Origin: an uncultured Muribaculaceae bacterium
GTDB lineage: Bacteria > Bacteroidota > Bacteroidia > Bacteroidales > Muribaculaceae
Length of the DNA stretch: 64,000 nt
Assembly (NCBI GenBank): GCA_910577585.1
Contig: CAJTNN010000005.1
Location: 2,005-66,004, forward strand
Reading direction: 5' to 3'
Made by a program: the position numbers and the translations under genes. Numbering within the stretch: the first letter of the stretch is position 1; each line of letters opens with the position of its first letter. The notes under the pieces are model-generated. The model did no database searches and was not told the DNA's origin. It saw only the letters and a program-made list of their open reading frames with translations. Of this stretch, positions 23,006 through 31,185 are shown piece by piece.

Positions 23006-25089
23006 AATCTATACAGCATATCAAAGCAGCGGCAAGCAAATTAAGAGACGGCAAACTCAAACGTCTTGGAGGAAAGGAAGTCTCCGAGGCTCTAAGGGGG
23101 ATAATGTTGTCTCTTGGCTTAGAATCCAAGGATGAGGCAATCATCTTTTCCGCTCTGTTTGACAGAAGCTGTGGCGGCCGCTGTTCCGACCTTGATGATA
23201 TAGCTTCATATTTCGGAGCATCGCAACTTGATGTGATGGAATATGTGCCGGCTCTCCGAAGCCTTGAAAACAAGGGTTTCATTGTCCAGACCGACACCAG
23301 CGAATGTCGTCTCGGCCGCCAGAATTTCATGGTGACCAACTATGTGATTGGCTGTATTCTTGAAAACCGGAAGCCAGACAATTGCAAAGCAAAAATTCTT
23401 GAAAAAGAGTTTGACAAGTATGACCTGTGCAAATTAGTCAGCTCTCAGGTCGAGGACGACAACGTCACAACAGAGGCCCTATTCCAATTTGTAGAGAGCA
23501 CTGAGCGCGACTACGCCTCAATGCCGCTTGTTAAGGATCTGAAAGAGATACTGCCTTCATTGCCCGACAGAACACTGTTTTACGAAATGTGCAACGATTT
23601 TGTGGAACAGGATGGAAACGGACAATCAAATGTGACATCAACGTTGAGGGACATGTATCCGGCTTACGGCATACGATTCAAGGTGCGGAAGTCGCTGATT
23701 GACGGCACAAACCCACTTATAGTATCCGACCTTATCGAACTATCAAGCGATAAGGATGGTATGACATTGACTACAAATGGTCAGAGACTTTTCTTGGGCG
23801 AAGATTTTGGAGCATTTGGTCAGCAATACACTGGGCTCAATCTGTATTCATTCGCACGTCAGATTAAGGAATACGTTCACAGTAAGGATCACGATGCTGA
23901 GAAACAGGGTGCAATGAAAAAACTTGCAGAGAAGATTTGCATCATCGAGGAATCAAACCGTTCGCTCGAATGTCTCCCGAAAATAAAGGAGATAATAAAC
24001 GAGGAGGATTTGCGGGCCTTGTTTTACATCGCCTGCGATGCTTGCGCCAACGGCGACACGCTCAGTGTTTCGCGCGAGATGGGTGAAATGTATCCTGTCA
24101 AGGAGCGCAACAAATATATTATGGAGTTCAAGGAGGAGACGCATAAATTGCAGCGGCTCGACCTTATGGAAATGGTGACCCAATCGTCTCTATTCGGCGA
24201 ATATACCGTTCTCCAGCTTACCGATAAGGGAAAAGAATTGTATTTCGGTGAAGATGCATCGCTCTATATCGAGAAACCGGAAAAGAAAGACCTCATCCGC
24301 ACTTCAGACATCAAAGAGAAACATCTTTTCTTCTCTGAAAAGGAACAAACGCAGTTGAATATTGTAGGTAAATCACTTCAGGATGTCAACTATAATAATA
24401 TGGTCTCCCGTCTTGAAGAGAAAGGGTTGCCCAAAGGCATAGCCGTACTCCTATACGGTGAGCCAGGCACTGGCAAGACCGAGTCAGTGATGCAATGGGC
24501 TCGCTCCACCGGGCGAGACATAATCCATGTGGATATTTCTGCCTCAAAAAGTATGTGGTATGGTGAATCCGAAAAAATCATCAAGGAGATATTCACAAAG
24601 TATAAGCGTCAGTGCAAACGTTCCAAACTGAAGCCGATACTTCTTTTTAATGAGGCTGACGCCATTTTCGCCTCCCGTAAAACCGGCAACAACAGTAGTA
24701 TCGACCAGACTGAGAACGCAATACAAAACATCATCCTTGAAGAAATGGAACGGCTTGATGGAATCCTGATTGCAACAACCAACCTTGCCGACAATCTTGA
24801 CAAAGCATTTGAGCGTCGTTTCCTATTCAAGATTCGTTTCAATAAGCCGTCAGTTCAATCAAAAGCCAGCATCTGGAAAGACAAACTTCCTGTCCTCACT
24901 GTAGAACAGGCTCATTCCTTGGCCGCCCGGTTTGATTTCAGTGGTGGTGAAATTGAAAACATTGTCAGGAAAGTCCTTATGTCGGAGGTTCTTGAAGGCA
25001 AAACTCCTTCAATCGCTGAGATAGAAAAACTCTGTTCGGAAGAGAAACTCAGTAAATCTTCCGGTAATCGTATGGGATTTTCAGTATAA
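22996..25089 (+). CDS. AAA+ ATPase with N-terminal winged-helix-like region
   Basis: 697 residues. The first about 450 residues are helical repeats with winged-helix-like blocks (LDDIASYFGASQLDVMEYVPALRSL) in two similar sections that each end with a LTDKG/LTTNGQRLFLGED-type strand. The AAA+ module follows: Walker A GEPGTGKT (488-495), Walker B LLFNEADAIF with Asn552-Glu553 in place of Asp-Glu, sensor 1 ATTN, and the arginine-finger region AFERRFLFKIRF. Probably a remodelling ATPase. First gene of a same-strand accessory set with a WYL regulator. Confidence 0.82.
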   Translation: MEMKSIQHIKAAASKLRDGKLKRLGGKEVSEALRGIMLSLGLESKDEAIIFSALFDRSCGGRCSDLDDIASYFGASQLDVMEYVPALRSLENKGFIVQTDTSECRLGRQNFMVTNYVIGCILENRKPDNCKAKILEKEFDKYDLCKLVSSQVEDDNVTTEALFQFVESTERDYASMPLVKDLKEILPSLPDRTLFYEMCNDFVEQDGNGQSNVTSTLRDMYPAYGIRFKVRKSLIDGTNPLIVSDLIELSSDKDGMTLTTNGQRLFLGEDFGAFGQQYTGLNLYSFARQIKEYVHSKDHDAEKQGAMKKLAEKICIIEESNRSLECLPKIKEIINEEDLRALFYIACDACANGDTLSVSREMGEMYPVKERNKYIMEFKEETHKLQRLDLMEMVTQSSLFGEYTVLQLTDKGKELYFGEDASLYIEKPEKKDLIRTSDIKEKHLFFSEKEQTQLNIVGKSLQDVNYNNMVSRLEEKGLPKGIAVLLYGEPGTGKTESVMQWARSTGRDIIHVDISASKSMWYGESEKIIKEIFTKYKRQCKRSKLKPILLFNEADAIFASRKTGNNSSIDQTENAIQNIILEEMERLDGILIATTNLADNLDKAFERRFLFKIRFNKPSVQSKASIWKDKLPVLTVEQAHSLAARFDFSGGEIENIVRKVLMSEVLEGKTPSIAEIEKLCSEEKLSKSSGNRMGFSV

Positions 25090-25126
25090 GCTCCAACGTG
25101 TATTGCATAATTTGACAAGTTTTGAT

Positions 25127-25134
25127 TAGCTTTG
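25127..25134 (+). promoter_or_regulatory. -7 promoter box of WYL regulator
   Basis: TAGCTTTG. It covers the upstream ATG at 25132, so translation must begin at the later ATG at 25168. Confidence 0.55.
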
Positions 25135-25167
25135 CATCAGAAATTAGATAATCGGTATTTTAAGCCC

Positions 25168-26073
25168 ATGACACAACTACAGAAATACACTTGGCTGATA
25201 GAAACTATCAGAAGTGCCGGGAAAATCTCGCATAGGGATTTGTCCGACAAATGGGAACGTTGCAAAGACCTAAGTAACTGCAAACCACTTCATCGAGCCA
25301 CCTTCAACCGCTGGCGGGACAATATCTTCTCCCAGTTCGGAATCATCATTTCCTGCCAGCGTGTAGGAGGATACCTCTATTATATCGAGAATCCGGAGGA
25401 TATTGACGAAGATGAGCTGAAGAAGTGGATGCTCGACTCGTTCGCGGTAGGCAACCTGATTGGTGAGAATTTGTCTCTGAAAGGTCGAATACTTGTTGAC
25501 CAAATCCCATCAGGACGTTACCATCTGACCACCATTTTGGAAGCGATGAAAGAAAACCGTGTGGTGAATATTATATATAAACCATTCTGGTATTCCAGCC
25601 CATTTGAAATTCCTGTTGAGCCTTACTGCGTGAAACTGTTTGAGAACCGCTGGTATATGCTCGGCCACAATCTCAGCAAAGACACCATCCGTCTGTATGG
25701 TCTTGACCGCATAGAATCTGTTGAGGTTACCGATCAGGTGTATAAATTGCCAAAAGACTTCTCTGCGGCCGAATACTTTTCAAACTATTTCGGCATCGTC
25801 ACCGATGACAGAGTTAAGCCGGAACGGATAGTGATTCGTGCCAACAAAGACCATACACCATATCTCAAATCTCTGCCTTTGCACCATAGTCAGGAGTTGA
25901 TTGAAGATAACGGAGAATATGCAGACTTCAGCCTTTATCTCGCACCTACCTACGACTTCATCATGCAGCTCCTTCACGTCGGAGGAATGGTAGAGGTTAT
26001 TTCACCGTCATCATTGCGCAAGGCTATGAAAGGTTGGATTTCAGATATGTATGACCTCTATAAAAACGACTGA
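25168..26073 (+). CDS. WYL-domain transcriptional regulator
   Basis: 301 residues from the ATG at 25168 (MTQLQKYTWLIETIR). The N-terminal winged helix (about 1-75) is followed by the WYL domain: NIIYKPFW, EIPVEPYCVKLFENRWYMLGH and IRLYGLDRIESVEV, then a C-terminal WCX-like part. WYL proteins sense nucleic acid or small ligands and often control phage-defence loci (CapW/BrxR types). It follows the AAA+ gene by 78 bases and abuts an exonuclease remnant that begins 2 bases after its stop. Confidence 0.9.
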   Translation: MTQLQKYTWLIETIRSAGKISHRDLSDKWERCKDLSNCKPLHRATFNRWRDNIFSQFGIIISCQRVGGYLYYIENPEDIDEDELKKWMLDSFAVGNLIGENLSLKGRILVDQIPSGRYHLTTILEAMKENRVVNIIYKPFWYSSPFEIPVEPYCVKLFENRWYMLGHNLSKDTIRLYGLDRIESVEVTDQVYKLPKDFSAAEYFSNYFGIVTDDRVKPERIVIRANKDHTPYLKSLPLHHSQELIEDNGEYADFSLYLAPTYDFIMQLLHVGGMVEVISPSSLRKAMKGWISDMYDLYKND

Positions 26074-26075
26074 CG

Positions 26076-26211
26076 ATGCAGGAATTTGTAAGTATCTCTC
26101 AAAAATTAGTTTATATTTGAAAATATTTTTGAGAGATACTTAGCAATAGACTTTGAAACGGCCAATGGCCGGAGTTCAAGTGTTTGCGCAGTTGGCATCG
26201 TGGTTGTATAA
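26076..26211 (+). pseudogene. 3'-5' exonuclease (DEDD) N-terminal remnant, broken by a MITE
   Basis: ATG at 26076 reads MQEFV; after the 50-bp insertion plus one TA the frame resumes at 26143 as AIDFETANGRSSSVCAVGIV and stops at 26211. The joined text is the first block of a DnaQ-like exonuclease, whose DFET carries the catalytic Asp and Glu. The rest of the gene is gone. It once followed the WYL gene with a 2-base gap. Confidence 0.7.
26089..26142. mobile_element. 50-bp MITE with 16-bp perfect terminal repeats and TA duplication
   Basis: Element 26091-26140. The ends AGTATCTCTCAAAAAT and ATTTTTGAGAGATACT are perfect complements, with TA on both sides. Removing element plus one TA restores an open exonuclease frame, which is direct evidence of insertion with TA target duplication. 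A related copy is at 8879-8926. Confidence 0.75.
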
Positions 26212-26216
26212 CTTTG
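26183..26216 (+). promoter_or_regulatory. Promoter of DUF6140 gene
   Basis: TTTG (26183-26186), 22 bases, TAACTTTG (26209-26216), 27 bases before the ATG at 26243. The box overlaps the last codons of the exonuclease remnant. Confidence 0.6.
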
Positions 26217-26242
26217 CTGCATAACCATTAAATAAATCATAT

Positions 26243-26458
26243 ATGGCACTATTCAAAGTAACTACTAAAAAGCTGTTGGTCAGCAATGGCAAACGTCTCG
26301 AAGCCGGGATGACCGCCGAGGTATCGTACAACGCAAGCACCCTCCCTTGGTGCACAGCAACAAAGGCTGAGTTTAAGCGTCAGTTGAAGATGAAGTATAA
26401 CGTCGATTTCCCCGATGGCTACATCAATGGCAACAATCTCAGCATTGAGAAACTCTAA
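26243..26458 (+). CDS. DUF6140-like small protein
   Basis: 71 residues (MALFKVTTKKLLVSNGKRLE...). Compact beta-start protein with a mid-region VSYNASTLPW and a basic helix KAEFKRQLKMKYNVD. It matches my recollection of the small Bacteroidetes family DUF6140, of unknown function, often in accessory DNA. Separated from the FtsZ-like gene by a 14-bp hairpin, so expression levels may differ. Confidence 0.65.
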   Translation: MALFKVTTKKLLVSNGKRLEAGMTAEVSYNASTLPWCTATKAEFKRQLKMKYNVDFPDGYINGNNLSIEKL

Positions 26459-26473
26459 CCCAATCACTCACTT

Positions 26474-26507
26474 GGATAGCGGTCAACATCATTGTTGGCC
26501 GTTATCC
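26474..26507 (+). terminator. Intercistronic hairpin between DUF6140 and FtsZ-like genes
   Basis: ggatagcggtcaac pairs with gttggccgttatcc over 14 bp with two G-T wobbles, loop 6. No T run, so attenuation or RNA stabilisation rather than strong termination. Confidence 0.5.
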
Positions 26508-26530
26508 TGTTCAACCTATAATTCGTATAT

Positions 26531-27265
26531 ATGAAGGATTTATCAAACGACTACACCGACACTTTTCCTGTTAGTTTTCACGTATTCGGGATTGGCGAGG
26601 GTTTCAAACCGATTATAGACAAAATCGTTGCTTTGGGGTATGATGGTGTTTCGGCTAAGACCATAAGACCGGAGCTATTGCCTTCACCAACTGAGGAAGA
26701 CAGAATGGTCATTATATTGACTGATGAGGGCTACGATTCGGTGACCGATGCAGCAAAAAGTTTCTATCAAGCAGGAGTCTTGACTCTCATAGTTTCACAT
26801 AAGCGGCTCGAAAGCCAATCCAAATTTTGTGATGCGCAATTAGAGGCTGATACCGACGCCATGTATCAGTCTGTCAAGGCGATTCTTGACATGATATTCA
26901 ATAATGGACTCATTGCCCTTGACTTCAATGACATTCAATCTTCTATACATGATGCCGGATTCTTCAAAGTTGTTGAGACGACCGGCAAAGGTGGCGAACA
27001 ACGGGTGGCAGATGCCATTTCCAAAATTAAGAATATCGTACCACCTAAAGAAATGAATGCCATAGAGAATTTTATAATTTCAATATCTTTCAACCGCGAT
27101 ATTCAGCCGCAAGTAAATATGTGCGAGATGAAGGCTATCTCTGATTTTCTTTCAAACCTTCCTGAAGAAGTCAATGCAATATGGGGAGTATTCCATGACA
27201 ACAAAATGCCTCTGGATGAAGTCCGATTAACAACTATCCTCTCCGGAAAGGAGTTGAGACCATGA
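26531..27265 (+). CDS. FtsZ-like protein lacking the GTPase signature
   Basis: 244 residues against about 380-480 for FtsZ. The N-terminus FHVFGIGEGF lies where FtsZ has its first Gly-rich loop. MVIILTDEGYDSVTDAAKSF (59-78) aligns with the T4 loop region, but GGGTGTG is replaced by DEGYDSV. AGVLTLIVSH matches the following strand. Residues about 126-240 match the FtsZ C-terminal domain (LIALDFNDIQSSIHDAG; AIWGVFHDN; DEVRLTTILSG). Probably cannot bind GTP normally. Overlaps the next gene by 4 bases. Confidence 0.72.
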   Translation: MKDLSNDYTDTFPVSFHVFGIGEGFKPIIDKIVALGYDGVSAKTIRPELLPSPTEEDRMVIILTDEGYDSVTDAAKSFYQAGVLTLIVSHKRLESQSKFCDAQLEADTDAMYQSVKAILDMIFNNGLIALDFNDIQSSIHDAGFFKVVETTGKGGEQRVADAISKIKNIVPPKEMNAIENFIISISFNRDIQPQVNMCEMKAISDFLSNLPEEVNAIWGVFHDNKMPLDEVRLTTILSGKELRP

Positions 27266-27498
27266 TGTCGAGGATAGCCAAAGCCCAACTTAAGTTGATG
27301 AAGTACGGCGCATTCATCGGCAGTATTGGAGGAATAACCTCATTTGTAGGCCCACCTCAACATGGACTCATCAAGGCAATGATTGGCATAGTAATAGGTT
27401 GTATGCTTCTTGGAAAACGTTTGCCAATAGCTCTGAAAGAAATGTACGATGCCAACAAACCACTCATGGATGATATTGAAGATTCCTTCAAAGATTGA
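27262..27498 (+). CDS. Small membrane protein of the FtsZ-like cassette
   Basis: 78 residues (or 77 from the second ATG at 27265). Two hydrophobic segments, GAFIGSIGGITSFVG and AMIGIVIGCMLLG, then a charged tail (EMYDANKPLMDDIEDSFKD). A good ribosome site (ggaaaggag, 27244-27252) is present. ATGA overlap with the FtsZ-like gene. Not recognised; coupling suggests it anchors or partners the FtsZ-like or PLD protein. Confidence 0.65.
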   Translation: MMSRIAKAQLKLMKYGAFIGSIGGITSFVGPPQHGLIKAMIGIVIGCMLLGKRLPIALKEMYDANKPLMDDIEDSFKD

Positions 27499-27500
27499 TT

Positions 27501-28016
27501 ATGACAACGGAATACATAGCAGACAGAGAGCATTACGAGAAAGTCATTGAGAGAATCCGTGGTACAAAATCCATTCTTTGGATAGGGACTGCGGATATAA
27601 AGGATTTGCACATAGCCAAAGGGAAAGAATCGGAACCGTTTCTTGGGCTATTGTCCCGACTCCTAAAGGCTGGAGTGGAGATTCGTCTAATCCATGCTAA
27701 AGAACCGGGACCGGCATTCCGTGAAGATTTCGACCGATATAAAAATCTCTCAACTTCACTCGAACGAATGCTATGTCCTCGCGTACATTTCAAAATCATC
27801 ATCATTGATGGCCAATGGACCTATATAGGCTCTGCCAACCTAACCGGCGCCGGGATGGGTATGAAAAGCGCGAACCACCGCAATTTCGAGACCGGCATCC
27901 TGACCAATGACCCTCATCTCGTAGAATCTGCCATGGAGCAGTTCGACAGCGTATGGCGTGGCGAACACTGCAAGAAATGCGGGCGCCGCCAATACTGTAC
28001 CGACCCGATAAAATAG
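27501..28016 (+). CDS. Phospholipase-D-fold protein
   Basis: 171 residues from the ATG at 27501, 2 bases after the previous stop. One HKD motif: H97-x-K99-x4-D103 with GSAN (110-113), the signature of PLD-superfamily nucleases and phosphodiesterases, which work as dimers when only one motif is present. The C-terminal C157-x2-C160-x5-C166 cluster may bind zinc. Related single-motif PLD proteins act as nucleases in defence systems. Last gene of the cassette. Confidence 0.85.
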   Translation: MTTEYIADREHYEKVIERIRGTKSILWIGTADIKDLHIAKGKESEPFLGLLSRLLKAGVEIRLIHAKEPGPAFREDFDRYKNLSTSLERMLCPRVHFKIIIIDGQWTYIGSANLTGAGMGMKSANHRNFETGILTNDPHLVESAMEQFDSVWRGEHCKKCGRRQYCTDPIK

Positions 28017-28149
28017 GGCTTAGTATAACCTGGCCAATAAATTTTAAATGAAAGAGCCGTGCATGGGTAAACGAAGTGGTGAACCGTTGCGATGTTGAAA
28101 TGTTATAATATATGAAAAAACGTATGTTTCACCCCTAAACCAGAATGCC

Positions 28150-28452
28150 ATGCATTTTACACCCAAAGAGCAGGATAAACTGACTCTACTCTGCGTAGGA
28201 ATGATAGCAGAACGCCGACTCAAGAAAGGATTGAAGCTTAACTATCCTGAGTCAGTGGCCTACATCACCAGCTGCGCCCTTGAGGGAGCCAGAGAGGGCA
28301 AGACTGTGGAGGAAGTCATGCACGACGCCACACAGGTTCTCACCAAAGACCAAGTGATGGAGGGAGTAGCCGATATGATTACTCTTCTTCAGGTAGAGGC
28401 TGTGTTTACCGACGGCAGCCGCCTTGTGTCTATTCACAATCCCATCCGCTGA
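28150..28452 (+). CDS. ureA: Urease gamma subunit
   Basis: 100 residues, the standard length. Structural subunit of the nickel enzyme that hydrolyses urea to ammonia and carbamate. Family text seen: MHFTPKEQDKL, AERRLKKGLKLNYPE, EGAREGKTVEEVM and VQVEAVFTDGSRLV-type ending (LLQVEAVFTDGSRLVSIHNPI). First gene of ureABC. No clear TAnnTTTG promoter is seen in the 130 bases upstream. Confidence 0.97.
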   Translation: MHFTPKEQDKLTLLCVGMIAERRLKKGLKLNYPESVAYITSCALEGAREGKTVEEVMHDATQVLTKDQVMEGVADMITLLQVEAVFTDGSRLVSIHNPIR

Positions 28453-28488
28453 TACTGCCGGCGGACAACTATCAAAACCAATTTACTT

Positions 28489-29112
28489 ATGGCTCAGACA
28501 AATCAACAAGCCGGCGCCACTCAGAAGAGCGGAGCCGATGCAATGCCTCCCATACCCAACATTCCCACACCTGATTTTGCCAAAGATGGCTATCAGACGC
28601 CGATGGGAGTCTATGAAGGTGCTCCAGACATTGCTTATCCGAATACACCGGGGTTCGAACCGGCAGAATATGTGCCCGTAGGAGGCGTAATACTGAAAGA
28701 TACACCGATTGAATATAATGTCAACCGCCGCACTGTGAAGCTTAAGGTGCGCAACACGGGCGACCGTCCTGTGCAGGTTGGCTCACACTTCCACTTCTTC
28801 GAGGTAAACCGCTACATGGAGTTCGACCGTCCGAAAGCATTCGGCTACCATCTCAATATCCCGGCCACCACTGCCGTGCGTTTCGAGCCGGGCGAGGAGA
28901 AAGAGGTAGAGCTCGTGAGCTACGGTGGCAAACACAGAGTCATCGGATTCGACGACCTCGTGAATGGCTACACCGGCCTCGAGGATACACCCACATACTA
29001 TCCGAAATACACCGAGTCGCTGCGCCGCATGAAGGAGTATGGCTACAAATCGGTGAGTGAGGCTGAGGCCGACGGAGAGTATGACGAAAATGAAGTTAAC
29101 AAAAAAGACTGA
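28489..29112 (+). CDS. ureB: Urease beta subunit, extended
   Basis: 207 residues, about twice the usual 100-110. The core (about 60-165) is normal: EYVPVGGVIL, VRNTGDRPVQVGSHFHFFEVN, RFEPGEEKEVELV and VIGFDDLVNGYTG. Extra parts are a Pro/Gln-rich N-terminus (about 1-60) and a C-terminal Tyr/Glu-rich tail (about 170-207) reaching the ureC start. The extensions look low-complexity. Position between ureA and ureC fixes the assignment. Confidence 0.95.
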   Translation: MAQTNQQAGATQKSGADAMPPIPNIPTPDFAKDGYQTPMGVYEGAPDIAYPNTPGFEPAEYVPVGGVILKDTPIEYNVNRRTVKLKVRNTGDRPVQVGSHFHFFEVNRYMEFDRPKAFGYHLNIPATTAVRFEPGEEKEVELVSYGGKHRVIGFDDLVNGYTGLEDTPTYYPKYTESLRRMKEYGYKSVSEAEADGEYDENEVNKKD

Positions 29113-29117
29113 TTCCC

Positions 29118-30836
29118 ATGGCTGTAATATCACGTAAAGACAACAACATGCTCTTCGGCCCGACCGTAGGCGATAAGATTCGTCTGGGCAACACCGACCT
29201 GTATGTAGAGATAGAGAAAGACCTCCGCACGTATGGCGACGAGGTAGTGTATGGAGGTGGCAAGACCCTTCGCGACGGCATGGGTCTGGCTAATGAATGT
29301 TCCTCGCAGCAGGGTTCGCTCGACATAGTGATAACGAATGTTACGATCATCGACCCTGTGCTGGGTGTCGTAAAGGCCGACGTAGGCGTCAAGGATGGCA
29401 AGATTGCCGGAATCGGTAAGGCGGGCAACCCCAACATCATGGATGGTGTGACCCCCGGCCTGGCCACAGGTCCGTCGACCGACGCCATCTCAGGCGAGCA
29501 CCTGATTCTTACGGCCGCCGGCATCGATGGCCACGTGCATTTCGTGTCGCCGCAGCAGGCTTACAACTGCCTCTCCAACGGTATCACCACTCTGATTGGT
29601 GGCGGCGTAGGCCCGACTGACGGCACCAACGGCACCACCATCACCTCCGGCCCCTGGAATCTGGAGCGCATCATGCAATCAATCGATGGACTGCCTATCA
29701 ATATCGGTCTGCTCGGCAAGGGCAACTGCTCACGCAAGGAGGAACTCTATGTGCAGGCAGCCGCAGGCGCTATGGGTTTCAAGATTCATGAGGACTGGGG
29801 TGCAACCCCGGCTGTGATCCGCACATGTCTTGAGGCTGCCGACAACCTCGACATGCAGGTCTGCATCCACACCGATACACTCAATGAGTCGGGTTATGTG
29901 GAGGATACAATCGCCGCCATCGATGGCCGCACAATCCACACATACCACACCGAGGGTGCAGGTGGCGGTCACGCCCCCGACCTTCTGAAAGTGGCATCCA
30001 TGCCTAACGTGCTTCCGTCGTCGACCAACCCGACGCTGCCGTATGGCATCAACTCTGAGGCTGAGCTCTTCGACATGATTATGGTGTGTCATAACCTGAA
30101 CCCCAACATCCCGTCGGATGTAGCCTTTGCAGAGAGCCGCGTGCGCCCTGAGACCCAGTCGGCCGAGAATATCTTCCATGACCTCGGCATACTCTCGATG
30201 GTGTCGTCAGACTCCCAGGCCATGGGACGTGTGGGCGAATCATTCATGCGCACATTCCAGATGGCATCATACATGAAATCAGTGCGTGGCAAACTCCCGG
30301 AGGATTCCGATTCGAACGACAACTTCCGTGTGCTGCGTTATCTTGCCCAGATTACACTCAACCCCGCCATCACCTATGGTATCAGCGATGTGCTCGGATC
30401 AATAGAGAAGGGCAAGATGGCTGACCTCGTGCTCTGGGAGCCGGCATTCTTCGGCACCAAGCCTAACCTCGTGATCAAAGGTGGCGTAATCAACTGGGCC
30501 AACATGGGCGACCCCAATGCCTCGCTGCCCACACCGCAGCCTAAGATTATGCGTCCGATGTTCGGCGCGTTTGGCGAAGCGCTGCAGAAGACCCGCATGA
30601 CATTTGTGTCGCAGGCTGCATATGATGAAGATGTGAAGAGCAAGTATGGTCTGAAATCCATCATCTATCCTGTAAGCCGCTGCCGCCAGATTGGCAAAGC
30701 CGACATGGTGCGCAATACCGCCATGCCTAAGATTGAGGTCAACCCTGAGACATTCTATGTGACTGTCGATGGCGTTCTGGCCTATGTGCCGCCGGCAAAA
30801 TCACTGCCGCTCTCGCAGCTCTACTGGTTCAGCTGA
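29118..30836 (+). CDS. ureC: Urease alpha (catalytic) subunit
   Basis: 572 residues, full length. The dinuclear nickel site is complete: His139 and His141 (GIDGHVHF), carbamylated Lys222 (MGFKIHEDWG), His251 (CIHTDTLNE), His277 (YHTEGAGGGHAPD) and Asp365 (SSDSQAMGR). The mobile flap carries Cys324-His325. All catalytic residues are present, so the enzyme should be active once nickel is inserted. Six bases after ureB; ends the ureABC transcript before a strong terminator. Confidence 0.98.
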   Translation: MAVISRKDNNMLFGPTVGDKIRLGNTDLYVEIEKDLRTYGDEVVYGGGKTLRDGMGLANECSSQQGSLDIVITNVTIIDPVLGVVKADVGVKDGKIAGIGKAGNPNIMDGVTPGLATGPSTDAISGEHLILTAAGIDGHVHFVSPQQAYNCLSNGITTLIGGGVGPTDGTNGTTITSGPWNLERIMQSIDGLPINIGLLGKGNCSRKEELYVQAAAGAMGFKIHEDWGATPAVIRTCLEAADNLDMQVCIHTDTLNESGYVEDTIAAIDGRTIHTYHTEGAGGGHAPDLLKVASMPNVLPSSTNPTLPYGINSEAELFDMIMVCHNLNPNIPSDVAFAESRVRPETQSAENIFHDLGILSMVSSDSQAMGRVGESFMRTFQMASYMKSVRGKLPEDSDSNDNFRVLRYLAQITLNPAITYGISDVLGSIEKGKMADLVLWEPAFFGTKPNLVIKGGVINWANMGDPNASLPTPQPKIMRPMFGAFGEALQKTRMTFVSQAAYDEDVKSKYGLKSIIYPVSRCRQIGKADMVRNTAMPKIEVNPETFYVTVDGVLAYVPPAKSLPLSQLYWFS

Positions 30837-30935
30837 TTAAATGAAGTTTTTTAAGCTTCCACTCAAGAAATCGAACCATAGAAATTTCTCTTAAATCACA
30901 CACCGAATCACAATTACTGAAAATCACATGATATC

Positions 30936-30983
30936 TGCCGGGATGCCGGGGCAATTGGACCCAGGTTATCCCGGCACTTTTTT
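30936..30983 (+). terminator. Terminator after ureABC
   Basis: Perfect 9-bp stem tgccgggat/atcccggca (30936-30944, 30968-30976), then six T. It separates structural from accessory urease genes. Confidence 0.8.
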
Positions 30984-31185
30984 ATGTAAGTAGTTGCGAA
31001 GAATTAATGAACAAATAATTTTGCTTTATCTTCGAGTGATTTTTGTCGGGGGAGGAAGGAGCTTAGCGAGCTAAGCGACTGACGATGACGGCAAAAAGCG
31101 CCGAAGAGAAAGTGAAATTATTGTTCAAATCATTCTTTGAAAAAGAATCACTTATGATGTTTAATTCTTCGCAACTACTTATATG
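30983..31185. mobile_element. 195-bp hairpin element with 21-bp perfect terminal repeats and TATG duplication
   Basis: Arms 30987-31007 and 31161-31181 are perfect complements (start taagtagttgcgaagaatt). TATG flanks both sides (30983-30986, 31182-31185). The interior halves pair imperfectly (gaacaaataatttt with aaattattgttc) up to an apical cttagcgagctaag hairpin. No open frame. Looks like a non-autonomous insertion. TAATTTTG at 31016-31023 with a TTG 20 bases upstream could be an outward promoter towards ureE. Confidence 0.6.

Noticed and set aside
26531..27265. Calling this gene the cell's ftsZ
   Set aside because: Too short, lacks the GTP-binding loop, and is not in a division/cell-wall cluster.
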